Positions 17,453 to 27,845 of a DNA stretch of 64,000 nucleotides are shown piece by piece (position 1 is the stretch's first letter; every line of letters starts with the position of its first letter). The translations under genes and the position numbers were made by a program. The notes beneath the pieces were generated by a model. That model searched no databases and was not told where the DNA came from. It saw nothing but the letters and a program-made list of their open reading frames with translations. The stretch spans positions 13,063,440 to 13,127,439 of the forward strand of contig NC_048553.1 in assembly GCF_902806685.2 (NCBI RefSeq), in the 5' to 3' direction. The DNA is from Maniola hyperantus. Its lineage: Eukaryota > Arthropoda > Insecta > Lepidoptera > Nymphalidae.

Positions 17453-17587
17453 CAAGAAAAATTACACAAATAAAGGAATGATAATAAAATAATAAAAAAA
17501 CTTATTGATTTTTCATTTTTATGGGTATTTTCATAGCATGACAAAAAGTTTTTGATTTTGATGAAGCAAGTTATCGTTTATTTATTA

Positions 17588-17686
17588 CTAGCTTTTGCCC
17601 GCGACCTTGTCCGCGTGGACTACACAAATTTTTGAACCCCTGTTTTACCCTCCTAAATCCACGCGAAGAAAGCCGCGGGAATCAGC
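17588..17686. mobile_element. Two Helitron 3' ends in inverted contact
   Basis: 17588-17654 is a minus-strand Hel-A end (CTAGCTTTTGCCCGCGACCT), joined at about 17655 to a plus-strand Hel-B/C end (TAAATCCACGCGAAGAAAGC, CGCGGGAATCAGCT). Only about 100 bp remain, and the second terminus has lost its CTAG. Confidence 0.65.
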
Positions 17687-17691
17687 TACTT

Positions 17692-18051
17692 TTTTAACCG
17701 ACTTCAAAAAAAGGAGGAGGTTCTCAAATGTATGTTCCCCGATTACTCGAAAACGCCTGGACCGATTTTGAAAATTCTTTTTTTGTTTGAAAGGATATAC
17801 TTCAAAGTTGGTCCCATTTCAATTTGGTGAAGATCTGATGAACATCTTCGAAGATAGATACTGGAACTCCTCAACGAATAAGAGGAAATTGCTCGCGATC
17901 AGTGTAATAGCTTAGTAAACAGTAGATTTTTAACCAGTCATAGCATAATTCCATGGAGCCACTAAAAATTGTGAAATAAAAAATTTTTACAAAAAAAATA
18001 ATTTAATTTTTAGTGTTTGTGGCTAGGTATTGAAGTCGGTTTTTATTTTTA
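17692..18051 (+). repeat. CGACTTC repeat, complete-looking
   Basis: Starts TTAACCGACTTCAAAAAAAG and ends TTGAAGTCGGTTTTTATTTT, so the ends are inverted repeats (AACCGACTTCAA / TTGAAGTCGGTT). The interior matches 12309-12600 closely. About 360 bp with no coding frame: a TIR-type non-autonomous element is likely. Confidence 0.72.
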
Positions 18052-18059
18052 TTGTAATT

Positions 18060-18720
18060 GGTAAGTTAAACTCGTATCGACAATGGAAACATGGCTCGAG
18101 CCACGAGTGCGCTTCAGCGTAATCGCCGCTGCGTTTGGAGCGCACTCCGCAGCCAGTTACGCGCTAAATTTTAAATATTACACCCAAAACACTCGCGAAA
18201 AAAATACTTTGTTTCATTACGTAATTGCGCGTTGTTGCGTCATGAATGTGCGTTCAGTTTCCACGTGTGGAGAGGGCTTGAAGCGCGACACATTGTTGTT
18301 TTGTTTGTTTATTAGTTGTGGAATTTTATGGAGTAGGATTTTAATGAACAGCTTACGTTATAATAAACGAAAAAGGAAGAGAAATATTTTAAAAGGCTTA
18401 TTCCACCTTCCCAAATAAATTAGTGTGGACCCGGATTGGCAGGCTGGGCTCGGTTCGGCCCTGATTGGCTGGCATTGTATGGCGCGTTGCGATTGGCTGA
18501 AGCGGCGTGGCGTAACAAATAATAATACTAATAAACATTCCACGTAAACTCCGTATGTGTCGACACTCGGCGACGCTCAAACATAACGTGACTCTCACAC
18601 GCTAATTACTATTTTCAAAGGATTCACTCGACACGTGAGCGATTCGCACATTTTTTTAAATATAGACTGCGAACTTCATTGCGTCAGCATTTCCATAATT
18701 TTCCTTTTAGGATCCTCAAT
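18060..18720. other. Low-copy CpG-rich island, no repeat match
   Basis: One of the few intervals with no copy elsewhere in the window. Locally CpG-rich (GCGCTTCAGCGTAATCGCCG) with a 111-residue plus frame from 18083 and three regularly spaced ATTGG boxes at 18435-18496. The frame has no domain I recognise and ends in lysine/arginine-rich sequence. It may be regulatory or first-exon DNA of a neighbouring gene. Confidence 0.4.
18435..18496 (-). promoter_or_regulatory. Three phased inverted CCAAT boxes (candidate)
   Basis: GATTGG occurs at 18434-18439, 18463-18468 and 18491-18496, spaced 29 and 28 bp, in a GC-rich context (GATTGGCAGG, GATTGGCTGG, GATTGGCTGA). Multiple CCAAT boxes at this spacing are typical of NF-Y-type promoters. 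No start site or gene is visible, so this is suggestive only. Confidence 0.35.
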
Positions 18721-18754
18721 TTGACACTTTTTTAGAGTTCCTTACCTTAAAAGG

Positions 18755-18992
18755 AAAAAATAAAACCAGCCAAATGCATGTCCGGCTCGCGCAACGAGGG
18801 TTCCGTACTATAGTCGTATTTTTTCGACATTTTTCACGATAATTCAAAAACTATGATGTACAAAAATAAATAAAAATCTGTTTTAGAGTGCACAGGTGAA
18901 GACCTTTAGAACGAAATACCCCTCTGAAAAAGACGTTTCAATGTTCTATAACAAATACGTACCTACTCGTATTCGTTTTACGGAACCCTAAA
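18755..18992 (+). repeat. GTTCCG repeat, middle deleted
   Basis: CCAGCCAAATGCATGTCCGG, GAGGGTTCCGTACTATAGTC and TGCACAGGTGAAGACCTTTA, then a jump to TTCGTTTTACGGAACCCTAA. The ACAG tract and surrounding half are missing. Confidence 0.65.
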
Positions 18993-19231
18993 AAAGCGAA
19001 ACAGCACAGGTCACGCGTGTCGCTGAAAAATCGCGTTGTTGAAAAATCTTTCGATTCGGCTTCTAAATCAAAAATCCAACACTGAGGTACCAGGAAATCA
19101 TAAAATGCCTGTAACTGATCTTCGGTTATCACAATAAAACCTGACGGGCACACGGAGCACGTATGCCTACAATTTTTGTTTTAGTAGCTCATTCGTAGCT
19201 GAGTTAGACAGTTTAGCTATATAACAGAGCC

Positions 19232-19400
19232 ATTAAAAAAAAGAATATTAGCCAAGTTAATTGCTGACCAATTCCCTTTCCCCTTCAATTAAGCGTAAAG
19301 CTTGTGCTAGGACAATTATAGTGCAAAGTGATTTGAACCGGCAAACTTTCGGTTTTGAACCCGTAGGCGTTGAGTTGTCGAGGCTCAACATTTTGAACGA
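19232..19400 (-). mobile_element. SINE-2, minus strand, decayed
   Basis: GAATATTAGCCAAGTTAATT, CCCTTTCCCCTTCAATTAAG, GTGATTTGAACCGGCAAAC and GTTGTCGAGGCTC form the reverse complement of 58034-58200 with many differences. The B box survives as GTTCAAATC. Confidence 0.7.
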
Positions 19401-19427
19401 TTTATGCATAATTATTTTATACACACT

Positions 19428-19662
19428 CTAGCTTATGCCATGATTTCGTCCGCGTGGACTACACAAATTTCAAACCCCTATTTTACCCACTAATTTTCAA
19501 AAACCCTTTCTTATTGGATGTCTACGACATAATAGACGGATCGGGCTGAATTTGCAGCAGCTGCAGCTATCTGCATGCCAAATTCAGCCCGATCCGTCCA
19601 GTAGTTTGAGCTGTACGTTAATAGTCAGTCAGTCATTCAGTCACCTTTTCGTTTTATATAAT
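19428..19662 (-). mobile_element. Hel-A Helitron with internal hairpin
   Basis: CTAG at 19428-19431, degenerate hairpin (GCCATGATTTCGTCCGCG), and the (TCAG)n plus CACCTTTTCGTTTTATATAA end. In the middle, 19535-19553 and 19580-19598 are exact 19-bp inverted repeats (GACGGATCGGGCTGAATTT and complement) around a CAGCAGCTGCAGC loop, produced by a local inverted duplication. Confidence 0.78.
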
Positions 19663-19825
19663 TACATAAAAAGAAAAGTCCTGTCTCACTGTATGACTCA
19701 TCATTACCTAGCCCAAACCCTTGGACCTAGAAAGCTGAAATGCGCAAAGGTTCCTTTTATAATAGACAAGGAATACGGCTTGCGAAACTGAATTTTCTAT
19801 GAGTAGGGCATTTATTTCGAAATAA

Positions 19826-19990
19826 CCGGCCAAAGTGCGGTTTTTCCGTCCTATAGGTTTTCTTGACAGACACGATGGACAGACGGACAAACGGACACAC
19901 GGACACACTGACAGACGGACAGACAGACAGACAACAAAGTGATCATAATATAAAGGGGTTTTTTCCTTTTGAGGTACGGAACCCTAAAAA
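19826..19990 (+). repeat. GTTCCG repeat, large internal deletion
   Basis: The first bases AACCGGCCAAAGTGCG are joined to CCTATAGGTTTTCTTGACAG. A long ACGGACAGAC-type tract and TTTTGAGGTACGGAACCCTA follow. Only the extreme ends remain. Confidence 0.7.
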
Positions 19991-20004
19991 TGACTATGTT
20001 GGGG

Positions 20005-20180
20005 TCCTTAGTCCTTAGGTACTGGAATGGTGACCTCGCCAGTGCAGCGTCGGAAGACTCTCCACATCAACCGAGGCACAAGAAGTCGCTGGATCCAGGC
20101 AGCGCAAGACCGTGACATGTGGAAGTCCCTACAAGACACCTGTGTCCAGCAGTGGGCATCTATCGGTTGATGATGATATT
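20005..20180 (+). pseudogene. RTE-like C-terminal remnant
   Basis: GTACTGGAATGGTGACCTCG, AGTCGCTGGATCCAGGCAGC and TGTGTCCAGCAGTGGGCATC encode the degraded LEW.P...SRWIQAAQDR...CVQQWASIG end, with a TGATGATGAT tail. It has lost about 30 bp around the usual RPPTRWTDD motif. Confidence 0.75.
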
Positions 20181-20261
20181 TTCCGAGCGAAGCCGCGAGC
20201 ATTGCTAGTATTAAAATGAATAATTATAATGAGTAATAATATTATATTATAATTATTATCT

Positions 20262-20450
20262 TTATGTTCCCTAACAACTTACGTACACCTTAAACCCAGT
20301 TTCACTAGCCCTTAAATCCTCTTCAACCTAGTTGCCTGGTAGAGATCGCTTCACAGCGATAAGGCCGCTGATTGTATGTTCTTCTTTTACATGTTTCTTT
20401 TTGTGTCTTTTCTTTTTGGTGTACAATAAAAAATATTAAACTAAACTAAA
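20262..20450 (+). mobile_element. LINE 3' end, truncated
   Basis: AACCTAGTTGCCTGGTAGAG, ATCGCTTCACAGCGATAAGG and GGTGTACAATAAAAAATATT match the complement of 1855-1960. A short piece also survives at 54095-54125 on the minus strand (TATCGCTAAAGCGATCTCTT). Confidence 0.65.
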
Positions 20451-20732
20451 AAAAAATAATAATGTCAAAATTTCTTCTAACATTATTAGAAAGTTGCTGC
20501 TTTTCACAAAATCACAAAGCTTCTCAGAATGTTGAATGTTGAATCCAGGAGTCAAGAGTTTTTGAAGTGAGTACCTGTGTACAAAATTGCTTCAGTAAGT
20601 TTATATTTTATTCTTTATTCTATATAAGTATTTTAGTAAAGGGCCAACTGACCTGATTATATTTTTAGGTCTCGTACTTCCACGGAAATATTAAAATGTT
20701 ATTACATAATAATATGGTCCTAAACTTAAACA

Positions 20733-21020
20733 AGCTGTGATAGCCTAGTGGTTAGGACGTCCGCCTTCTAATCGGAGGTCGGGAGTTCGGTACCTCTAAC
20801 TTTTAAAAGTTATGTGCGTTTAAATTAATTCAATATCACTTGCTTTACCTAACGGTGAAGGAAAACATCGTGAGAAAATCTGCATGCCTGAAAGTTCTCT
20901 ATAATGTTCTCAAAGGTGTGAAGTCTACCACCGTGGTAGACTATGCCAAAACCCTTCTCACTCTCAGAGGAGACCCGTGCTCTGTAGTGAACCGGTGATG
21001 GGTTGATCATGATGATAATG
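20733..21020 (+). mobile_element. SINE-1, full length with 11-bp TSD
   Basis: Bounded by AAACTTAAACA at 20722-20732 and 21021-21031. A box TAGCCTAGTGG is intact. The B box is damaged (GGAGTTCGGTACC in place of GGGTTCGATCCC), with loss of the following bases. Tail ATGATGATAATG. 288 bp. Confidence 0.92.
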
Positions 21021-21322
21021 AAACTTAAACATATTATTACATACAGCTTCTGATGATTATACCAAACACACAATACGCTGCAGAAAATATTATACATCGA
21101 CGTTTAGAAAGAGATACGGTTACGTAGAGCGTTGTATCTGTCGTTGAGACCGACAATACGTCACATAGGTATGAGTGACAGACACAACCCTCTACAAAGT
21201 TATTTTATATAACTAAATATATATATATTCTTATTTTACCTATCAAACAATAAATTTAAAAAGGAATTAAGAAACTATCATCGTAAAACAAAAAAAAAAT
21301 AGCTAACATCTAAATATGCATG

Positions 21323-22234
21323 TGCTAGATTAACCTCAAAAGTATAGAGACAATAGAGTCAGGAATCACCTACTGAGAGCCTAAACCTTAATTCGTTATC
21401 AATAAGCTAGGGCGTGGTTGAAGGTAGAAAACAAAATAAAAGATTGTATAAGGAAATAAACTGTTTTATTCAGGGAAAAATCCCTCCATATCAAAGTTTA
21501 TCTTTACCATTACTTATTGCTTTATCATTAAATAATTTATTATTTCCTTTAAGAAAAATCTACCGCCAGTTCGAAAAAGCATATCTACCGAGAGAAAGAA
21601 CTGGCAAGAAAAAACTCGGCGGTGTCTATCCACAATTATTGAAAAATAGATACAACTATGGTATTACCATAACATATCCAACCCACATCGGGTATAAGCA
21701 TAAACTATTACAAAGGAATACCAGTTGAATAACAAATTACACATTAAACAACATACATAGTATAACAATAGAAATATAAAATCAACAATATTCGTACCTG
21801 TAGGTATGTCACAGCTTCTTATTAAAAATAGGAAAATTAATGATGTCTACCGTCAAAGCAGAGCCATTTATAGCCCTTTGGCTACCCTTTCCATAAGTAT
21901 AATGATACCATATAAAACTCAAATTCAATAGAGTCGACAATAGAGATTAAACTTTAGTTTTAAATTTATACACTTCAAAATTCCACATTATACTCTATTT
22001 AAATCTACAATTACTTTACTTCTAAAATATAATAAAATCAATTTCACCATGTAAGACCTTTGGATTAGCTGCTATATATTATCTGTTACCTCTGTAGTAT
22101 TTTGTCTATCATTTTGACGTGCCTCTGTTTACAAATAAAATGTCAATGGTTTAGAATTAATTCTTAAGCAAAATCTAAAGAGCTTAGTAGCAATTTCAAG
22201 AAATAAATAGCAACTCTAACCATTTATCTTATAC
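21323..22234. repeat. Left 912-bp terminal repeat
   Basis: Begins TGCTAGATTAACCTCAAAAG and ends CATTTATCTTATAC. Contains a 104-codon plus frame (21414-21728) that the right copy breaks with a one-base insertion in an A run, so the frame is not under coding constraint. Confidence 0.9.
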
Positions 22235-22249
22235 GGCCAAACTGACAAT

Positions 22250-22269
22250 TGCTTCGTTCTCGAAGCAAC
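22250..22269. other. Hairpin at left inner boundary
   Basis: TTGCTTCGTTCTCGAAGCAA folds as an 8-bp stem with a TTCT loop. It lies 15 bp inside the left repeat, preceded by CGGCCAAACTGA. A partner hairpin with the same core and a different outer stem is at 24029-24052. Confidence 0.7.
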
Positions 22270-22487
22270 AAAATAAAAACAAACAATTCGTAAAGTAATT
22301 TTTTAACAACATCAAAACATTTTTTTTTTTTTTTTTTCAAACAACATGTCTGTGGCTTCCAACAAAATTTAAAAAAACATTTTAAACATGTGTGTGACAT
22401 ACAAAATTACCACACAGTTTACTCTCAAAAATACAAGAAATATTTTTCTCGCCACAGCACATAAATGTTTCCAAACAAGATATCCTT

Positions 22488-22690
22488 TAACCCCATTGGT
22501 TTTAAACCAATATCAAAAAATATTTTTAACACCACTGGTATTAAAGCGATATTATAAAAATACTTTTCAACACCGTTGGTTCCAACGTTTTAAAGTATCA
22601 TCTACAAAATATCCTTCAACACCATTGGTTTTAAGGCAACATCGTAAACCATCATAAAATTGTCCCTTAACACCATTGGTTTTGATCCAT
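22488..22690 (+). repeat. Five imperfect repeats of a CACCATTGGTTTTAA motif
   Basis: The block AACACCATTGGTTTTAA (or close variants CCCCATTGGTTTTAA, CACCACTGGTATTAA, CACCGTTGGTTCCAA) recurs five times at spacings of about 40-60 bp, separated by ATATC/AAAATA-rich spacers. It is in the internal region of the terminal-repeat element. The spacers are not unique CRISPR-style spacers. Confidence 0.7.
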
Positions 22691-24028
22691 ATATCACTAT
22701 ACAATTTTTCCATTGATCGAACATTTGATCAAAGTTTTAAATAAATTCCAATAAAATATAGAGATGAATATTAAACAAAGAAAAATTGCAACTGAACAAA
22801 TTGTAAATTATCAGAATTTAAAATAATATGTTTCATAAAAAAGAACCATCAAAATGAAAAAGTTACAAAAATATTAATATTTCAAAATAAGTTAAATCAT
22901 AAGAACTTTTTTTCAATTTCAAGTTAATAATTTTGCAAAAATAATAAAATACCATCGACTCTTACTCCTAAAGTACCAAAGTCAAAAACAAAGGGTAGGT
23001 ATATAAAAAGTAATTATATGTAAGATATATCAAAACAAAACTAACTACTATGTTAGAAGAAGTAAAAATAATCAAAGAGTAAACTTATCTAATTATCGTT
23101 ATTTACTTTCAAAAATATTTTCTATTCAATCTCTTTTTGTCTATCTGCAATCAGTCCTCGGACTATACAAAAAACATTTGTTGCTTCCCACATCCAATGA
23201 TGTGCCAACAACCTTCCTTTTTATTAAATAAATACCAAAACATTTTTCCAATATAAAACTCCAAAAAGGTAGTAAATAAAAACATATAAAGGTAGGTATC
23301 AAAAACTAAAATGTCAAAAAATATCACACAAAAATAATTTACATTAAAAAGATCGTCAAAGAAGTAATCAATATCAAAAATAGTTAAACACTTCAAACAT
23401 CAAAAACGTCAAAAAATAAAAAGTATTATTCAAAACAAAAACCTACGGCATTAAAAAATATTAAACACAAGTGGGTAGTCAAAAATCTCTAAACTCCAAT
23501 ATTCTAAATTTAGGTTTTAGGTTTGACCATAGTCCACCACGCTGGCCAAGTGTGGTTTGGCAGATCCATTACATCACATTACATAACGGTGGGTATTTAT
23601 AAAAAAACAATGACATCAAACAATCAGTAGCTACTAGACTTAGCGGCATAGCAACAGGATAAGACATCAGCAGCCTAACCTATCCTTATATAAAAACTAC
23701 AAAAATAAACTCCAACAAAATTTCTTAATTATTGTAGGTAGGTATCACAAATCTTTCATCTCTACGTTTCGCGAGTGAGAACTCCGATGCAAAGTCAATA
23801 GCAAATTTACAAAAATGGCCACGCTAATCGCGTTTCTGATCAATGAATCATCAATATTTAACGAATGATGCAATATGTATTTCTGTATTGTTCTTAATTT
23901 GAAACAAAATTACAACAAAAAAAAATTTTTTTTTTTCTTTTTTTTTTTGGTTCTTTTTTTTCCTTCTTTTCTCTCTGTCATTATGTAACACATAAATAAA
24001 TTATATACATCTATTCGGCCAACCTGAA
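22691..24028. other. AT-rich internal region
   Basis: Homopolymer-rich non-coding DNA (T runs near 22321 and 23930-23960). Many AAAATATT/TCAAAA motifs and no open frame above 77 codons. Internal domain of the terminal-repeat element. Confidence 0.5.
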
Positions 24029-24052
24029 AAGTACTTCGTTCTCGAAGTACTT
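24029..24052. other. Second hairpin with shared core
   Basis: AAGTACTTCGTTCTCGAAGT then ACTT folds as a 10-bp stem with the same TTCT loop. It is preceded by CGGCCAACCTGA, paralleling the first hairpin. The outer stem pairs differ from the first hairpin but remain complementary. Confidence 0.7.
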
Positions 24053-24994
24053 ACATAGGAAATGCCTCAAGAACATAACTAAAAAAAAAAGTAAGATGAC
24101 TCATCACTCGTAAAACAATATTCAATGATTCAATGTCAACATCACTATCATATAAATTACGAATATACGGCTAGACGTCAGACGTAAATTAAAATAGAAC
24201 ACAAATTAATCATCAGTAAATATTTACTGACAAACTTGCTTTAGTTTTTCACCGCTCGGTCAGTCTGACATTTAACTACATTTTATCATTTTCAAACTAC
24301 AAACCTAGGTGCGATTAGATAATGTTACTAATGAACCGTATACAAAAAAAAGACATAACCTGTGTCAAGTCTAACCTATTGTAATCGTATGATCATTTAC
24401 TTAATAAAAATTTCATACCAGCTAACTACCTGCAAATTTTCAACATTAATTTTCGTAATACCGATTTGTGTTATTAGCTGGGACATCATGCGATTAAACA
24501 CATTCAAACATTAATCTGAGTCATTGAAACAGAACATCTATACTGAATACAAAATTACCCACAAATTTTTTATTTATTTAGTACCCACATCTTTATTTCG
24601 ATAATACAATTAGTTTTAACACAAATAAAATGACGGCAGGTACTATGAAACTGTGTTACTACATTACGCAGAGTATTAATAGGTCCATGATTACGCAATA
24701 AAACTTTTTAAGGCCTACCTGCCTGAAAAAAATAGTCTCGCAAAAACACTTTTTTTTTTTTTTCACTTTCACAACACTTTGAACAAAATAAGCTTCCATA
24801 CCGATTTAGGGTATCCAGATTAAGGGTATCCAATGTCCATTGTAGTACCTCTCGTGGACGTCAGTCATCACAACGCCTGTTGCAACATCTTTGATGGCTT
24901 TTCACAAAGCCATCCGAAATGGCCGGTATTTCTGAAACTTGTACAAACTGCATTAGAAAAGGCACAATTCAGCCATATCGTATCCCACTTCTGA

Positions 24995-25907
24995 TGCTAG
25001 ATTAACCTCAGAAGTATAGAGACAATAGAGTCAGGAATCACCTACTGAGAGCCTAAACCTTAATTCGTTATCAATAAGCTAGGGCGTGGTTGAAGGTAGA
25101 AAACAAAATAAAAGATTGTATAAGGAAATAAACTGTTTTATTCAGGGAAAAATCCCTCCATATCAAAGTTTATCTTTACCATTACTTATTGCTTTATCAT
25201 TAAATAATTTATTATTTCCTTTAAGAAAAATCTACCGCCAGTTCGAAAAAGCATATCTACCGAGAGAAAGAACTGGCAAGAAAAAAACTCGGCGGTGTCT
25301 ATCCACAATTATTGAAAAATAGATACAACTATGGTATTACCATAACATATCCAACCCACATCGGGTATAAGCATAAACTATTACAAAGGAATACCAGTTG
25401 AATAACAAATTACACATTAAACAACATACATAGTATAACAATAGAAATATAAAATCAACAATATTCGTACCTGTAGGTATGTCACAGCTTCTTATTAAAA
25501 ATAGGAAAATTAATGATGTCTACCGTCAAAGCAGAGCCATTTATAGCCCTTTGGCTACCCTTTCCATAAGTATAATGATACCATATAAAACTCAAATTCA
25601 ATAGAGTCGACAATAGAGATTAAACTTTAGTTTTAAATTTATACACTTCAAAATTCCACATTATACTCTATTTAAATCTACAATTACTTTACTTCTAAAA
25701 TATAATAAAATCAATTTCACCATGTAAGACCTTTGGATTAGCTGCTATATATTATCTGTTACCTCTGTAGTATTTTGTCTATCATTTTGACGTGCCTCTG
25801 TTTACAAATAAAATGTCAATGGTTTAGAATTAATTCTTAAGCAAAATCTAAAGAGCTTAGTAGCAATTTCAAGAAATAAATAGCAACTCTAACCATTTAT
25901 CTTATAC
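24995..25907. repeat. Right 913-bp terminal repeat
   Basis: Begins TGCTAGATTAACCTCAGAAG and ends CATTTATCTTATAC. Colinear with the left repeat throughout; by eye only a few changes (for example AAAAG/AGAAG near the start and AAAAAAC/AAAAAAAC at about 25282). Confidence 0.9.
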
Positions 25908-25908
25908 A

Positions 25909-26023
25909 TGCAATCATACACTCCCATTTACACACACACACACATGCACACACGCTCACACATACTCATAAGCACACACTCACACACGCATACACACACA
26001 CATACAATCATACACACACTGTT
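25909..26023 (+). repeat. CA-rich microsatellite
   Basis: Irregular ACAC run with interspersed GCACAC, CTCACAC and ATACACAC units. It ends at the start of a LINE-type 3' end. Confidence 0.85.
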
Positions 26024-26206
26024 GTAATTTTATTTTATTATTGTATATACCTACATTTATTCTAACTCTATTCTGTTAAAATAGTTTAATTATAATTTTA
26101 AGTAATCTCTTTTGGCCTTCTGTTATACCTAGATTTAAATTTAAATAATAATTATGTATTTACGCTGTTGATTACTTTCAAATAAACAAAATAAAATAAA
26201 ATAAAG
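26024..26206 (+). mobile_element. LINE-type 3' end with AAAT tail
   Basis: Plus-strand counterpart of 645-838: TTCTAACTCTATTCTGTTAA, AGTAATCTCTTTTGGCCTTC, ACGCTGTTGATTACTTTCAA and an AAATAAAAT tail. Confidence 0.6.
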
Positions 26207-26415
26207 TTGCTGCTGTATGTTCTTGCGCAACAAGGCATACAGCATAATGCTGAGCTGGGACCCTTTTTCGGGTTGTGCCACACAATATGACAGATTGTTT
26301 CGGCGCTTCTTTTGCTTGTTCTCAGATGGAAGAAGCGCCGGAACTAGCTCTTAGTTTTAAGATGTGATATGTGGCACAGTTATGTAAATAAACGTCTTTT
26401 CTTTCTTTCTTTCAA
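26207..26415 (-). repeat. GAAA-foldback repeat
   Basis: Outer blocks CGGGTTGTGCCACACAATAT and TGATATGTGGCACAGTTATG are inverted relative to one another, as are inner CGGCGCTTCTT and AAGAAGCGCCGG. It ends AATAAACGTC then TTTTCTTTCTTTCTTTC. Same family as 63418-63690. Confidence 0.72.
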
Positions 26416-26854
26416 AGCCGAAATCTCATTCTAAAGGTCGATGTATAATATTTCTTGCCGGCTACTGTACCTACAAACTTGGAATTTGGAAAGGATAGTG
26501 GCTTTTTAGTCACTATCCTTTTCAAATTACAAGTTGCAAAACTGCGCCAGCGTGGCAGACAATGGCTAGATTGAATTAAAGCAGTCTCTGCGTGCAGCTT
26601 ATCTGTGCGACACGTGACGCCTAAAGGCGACCTAACGAGGGACAGCGCGTCCGTGGCCCGCCTTCACGATCGTACTATTATTTACTGAAGCCTTTGAATC
26701 CTGCCCCAGTAAAGGGATAATCATGTCACCTGAAAATACCATGAAAGCTTTCTTGATAAGCTGTAAACGGGATTTTTAGAGATCCGTACTTCAACAGGAA
26801 AAAGGTATCATATGATATTTATATCATATGATTAAAAATTTACTTACCTTTGAG
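26416..26854. other. Low-copy stretch
   Basis: Contains the inverted repeat GGATAGTGGCTTTTTAGTCA with CTATCC (26494-26520) and the palindrome CATATGATATTTATATCATATG (26807-26829, split here only for description). No gene seen. Confidence 0.35.
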
Positions 26855-26917
26855 CTGTGCCCTTAGATCAACCAGTCAGTCAGTCAGTCACCTTTTCTTT
26901 TTGTATATTTGGATTAA
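26855..26917 (-). mobile_element. Hel-A Helitron 5' fragment
   Basis: TTTGAGCTGTGCCCTTAGAT, CAGTCAGTCAGTCAGTCACC and TTTTCTTTTTGTATATTTGG, ending GA before T. It is the reverse complement of the Hel-A 5' end only. Confidence 0.65.
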
Positions 26918-27449
26918 TTAATTTATTTTATTTTTGTTTTATTAATTAGGAACACATACAATACACATATCACTTATACACAAACACACACTGATATAAT
27001 ATGTATCGATAATAAGTGTACACAGCATTCATTTTTAGATGACTATGTTGTTATCATTCGAAGATTTCCAAGTACCCCTTCTATGCAAGGGTGACCATAA
27101 ATCGTACAAGTTGCCGGAAATGTTTTCCCAATACTAATCAATTTCGGTCTTATGTGTTACTGCCCTACCCTTGTGCATTAGAGCTAACATACATCAAATC
27201 GTGATAAAAGATTGCTTATCTTTTGCCGCAGCCTAAGTACAGTGCGACCGTTTAGAGTTGAAATTAAATATTTTGGATCTAAAATGATTTTTAAACAGCA
27301 ACCCTAAAATTAATGTCACTGCTGTCAACGATAAAAAATATTGTGTTGATTTAGATGGGTTTTAGCAATTAACTAGTTTATTTTTATGAAAAATACAAAA
27401 TAATAACCACATTACCAACAAGACTATTCTAAGTACCAAGGTGCCAGCC

Positions 27450-27845
27450 GTAGATAGAGTAATAAAGGTAGATACAGGAACGTTTGCTTTCTCATTCACA
27501 CTAAAAAGAGAGCACAGATAAAGTTACTAATGTGATAAACAGAGACGGAGCTAACCTATTTTTTGTCCCTTATCGTGTAACTGGTTTTTTTCAAGAATAC
27601 ATACAACTTACATACAAGGCATGCAACTTTAGTTGCGAAACAAACTTTGAGAATCCGTGGCGTAATTGTATTTCTCATGAGTTATTTACTTGTTTTCACA
27701 TAAAAAACGTTTAATACAAATATTGTTGATCGGTTAATACAAATATTGACTACTAAACAATGGTAATAATTGTCGTGTTACGTCGTGCTATCGCTATCTC
27801 ATACGCGGTTACACAGTACTTAAATCTACCTATTATTCTATCTAC
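27450..27845. mobile_element. TIR element, 396 bp, 10-bp TSD
   Basis: Inverted ends GTAGATAGAGTAATAAAGGT and (complement of right) GTAGATAGAATAATAGGTAG. Direct GGTGCCAGCC flanks at 27440-27449 and 27846-27855. A 10-bp duplication points towards Mutator-like or a hAT/other DDE family with long duplications rather than mariner. No coding frame of note. Confidence 0.82.

Larger units (their letters stand above)
21321..25908. mobile_element. Non-coding element with 912-bp terminal direct repeats
   Basis: Two nearly identical direct repeats (21323-22234 and 24995-25907) enclose about 2.76 kb of AT-rich DNA with no long frame. The outer edges can be read as TG...CA bounded by TGCA on both sides (21317-21320 and 25909-25912), which fits a 4-bp LTR-type target duplication. 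The repeats differ by very few bases plus one A in a homopolymer, suggesting recent origin. Against an LTR element: the inner edges do not repeat the outer TG and CA exactly, and I see no convincing primer-binding site or polypurine tract. The alternative is a tandem duplication. It resembles the large non-coding retrotransposon derivatives called LARDs. Confidence 0.6.

Noticed and set aside
21414..21728. 104-residue protein in the left terminal repeat
   Set aside because: The right repeat breaks the frame with a one-base change in an A run, and no domain is recognisable.
26807..26829. Palindrome CATATGATATTTATATCATATG as an operator
   Set aside because: Eukaryotic AT-rich context; short AT palindromes of this kind occur by chance.
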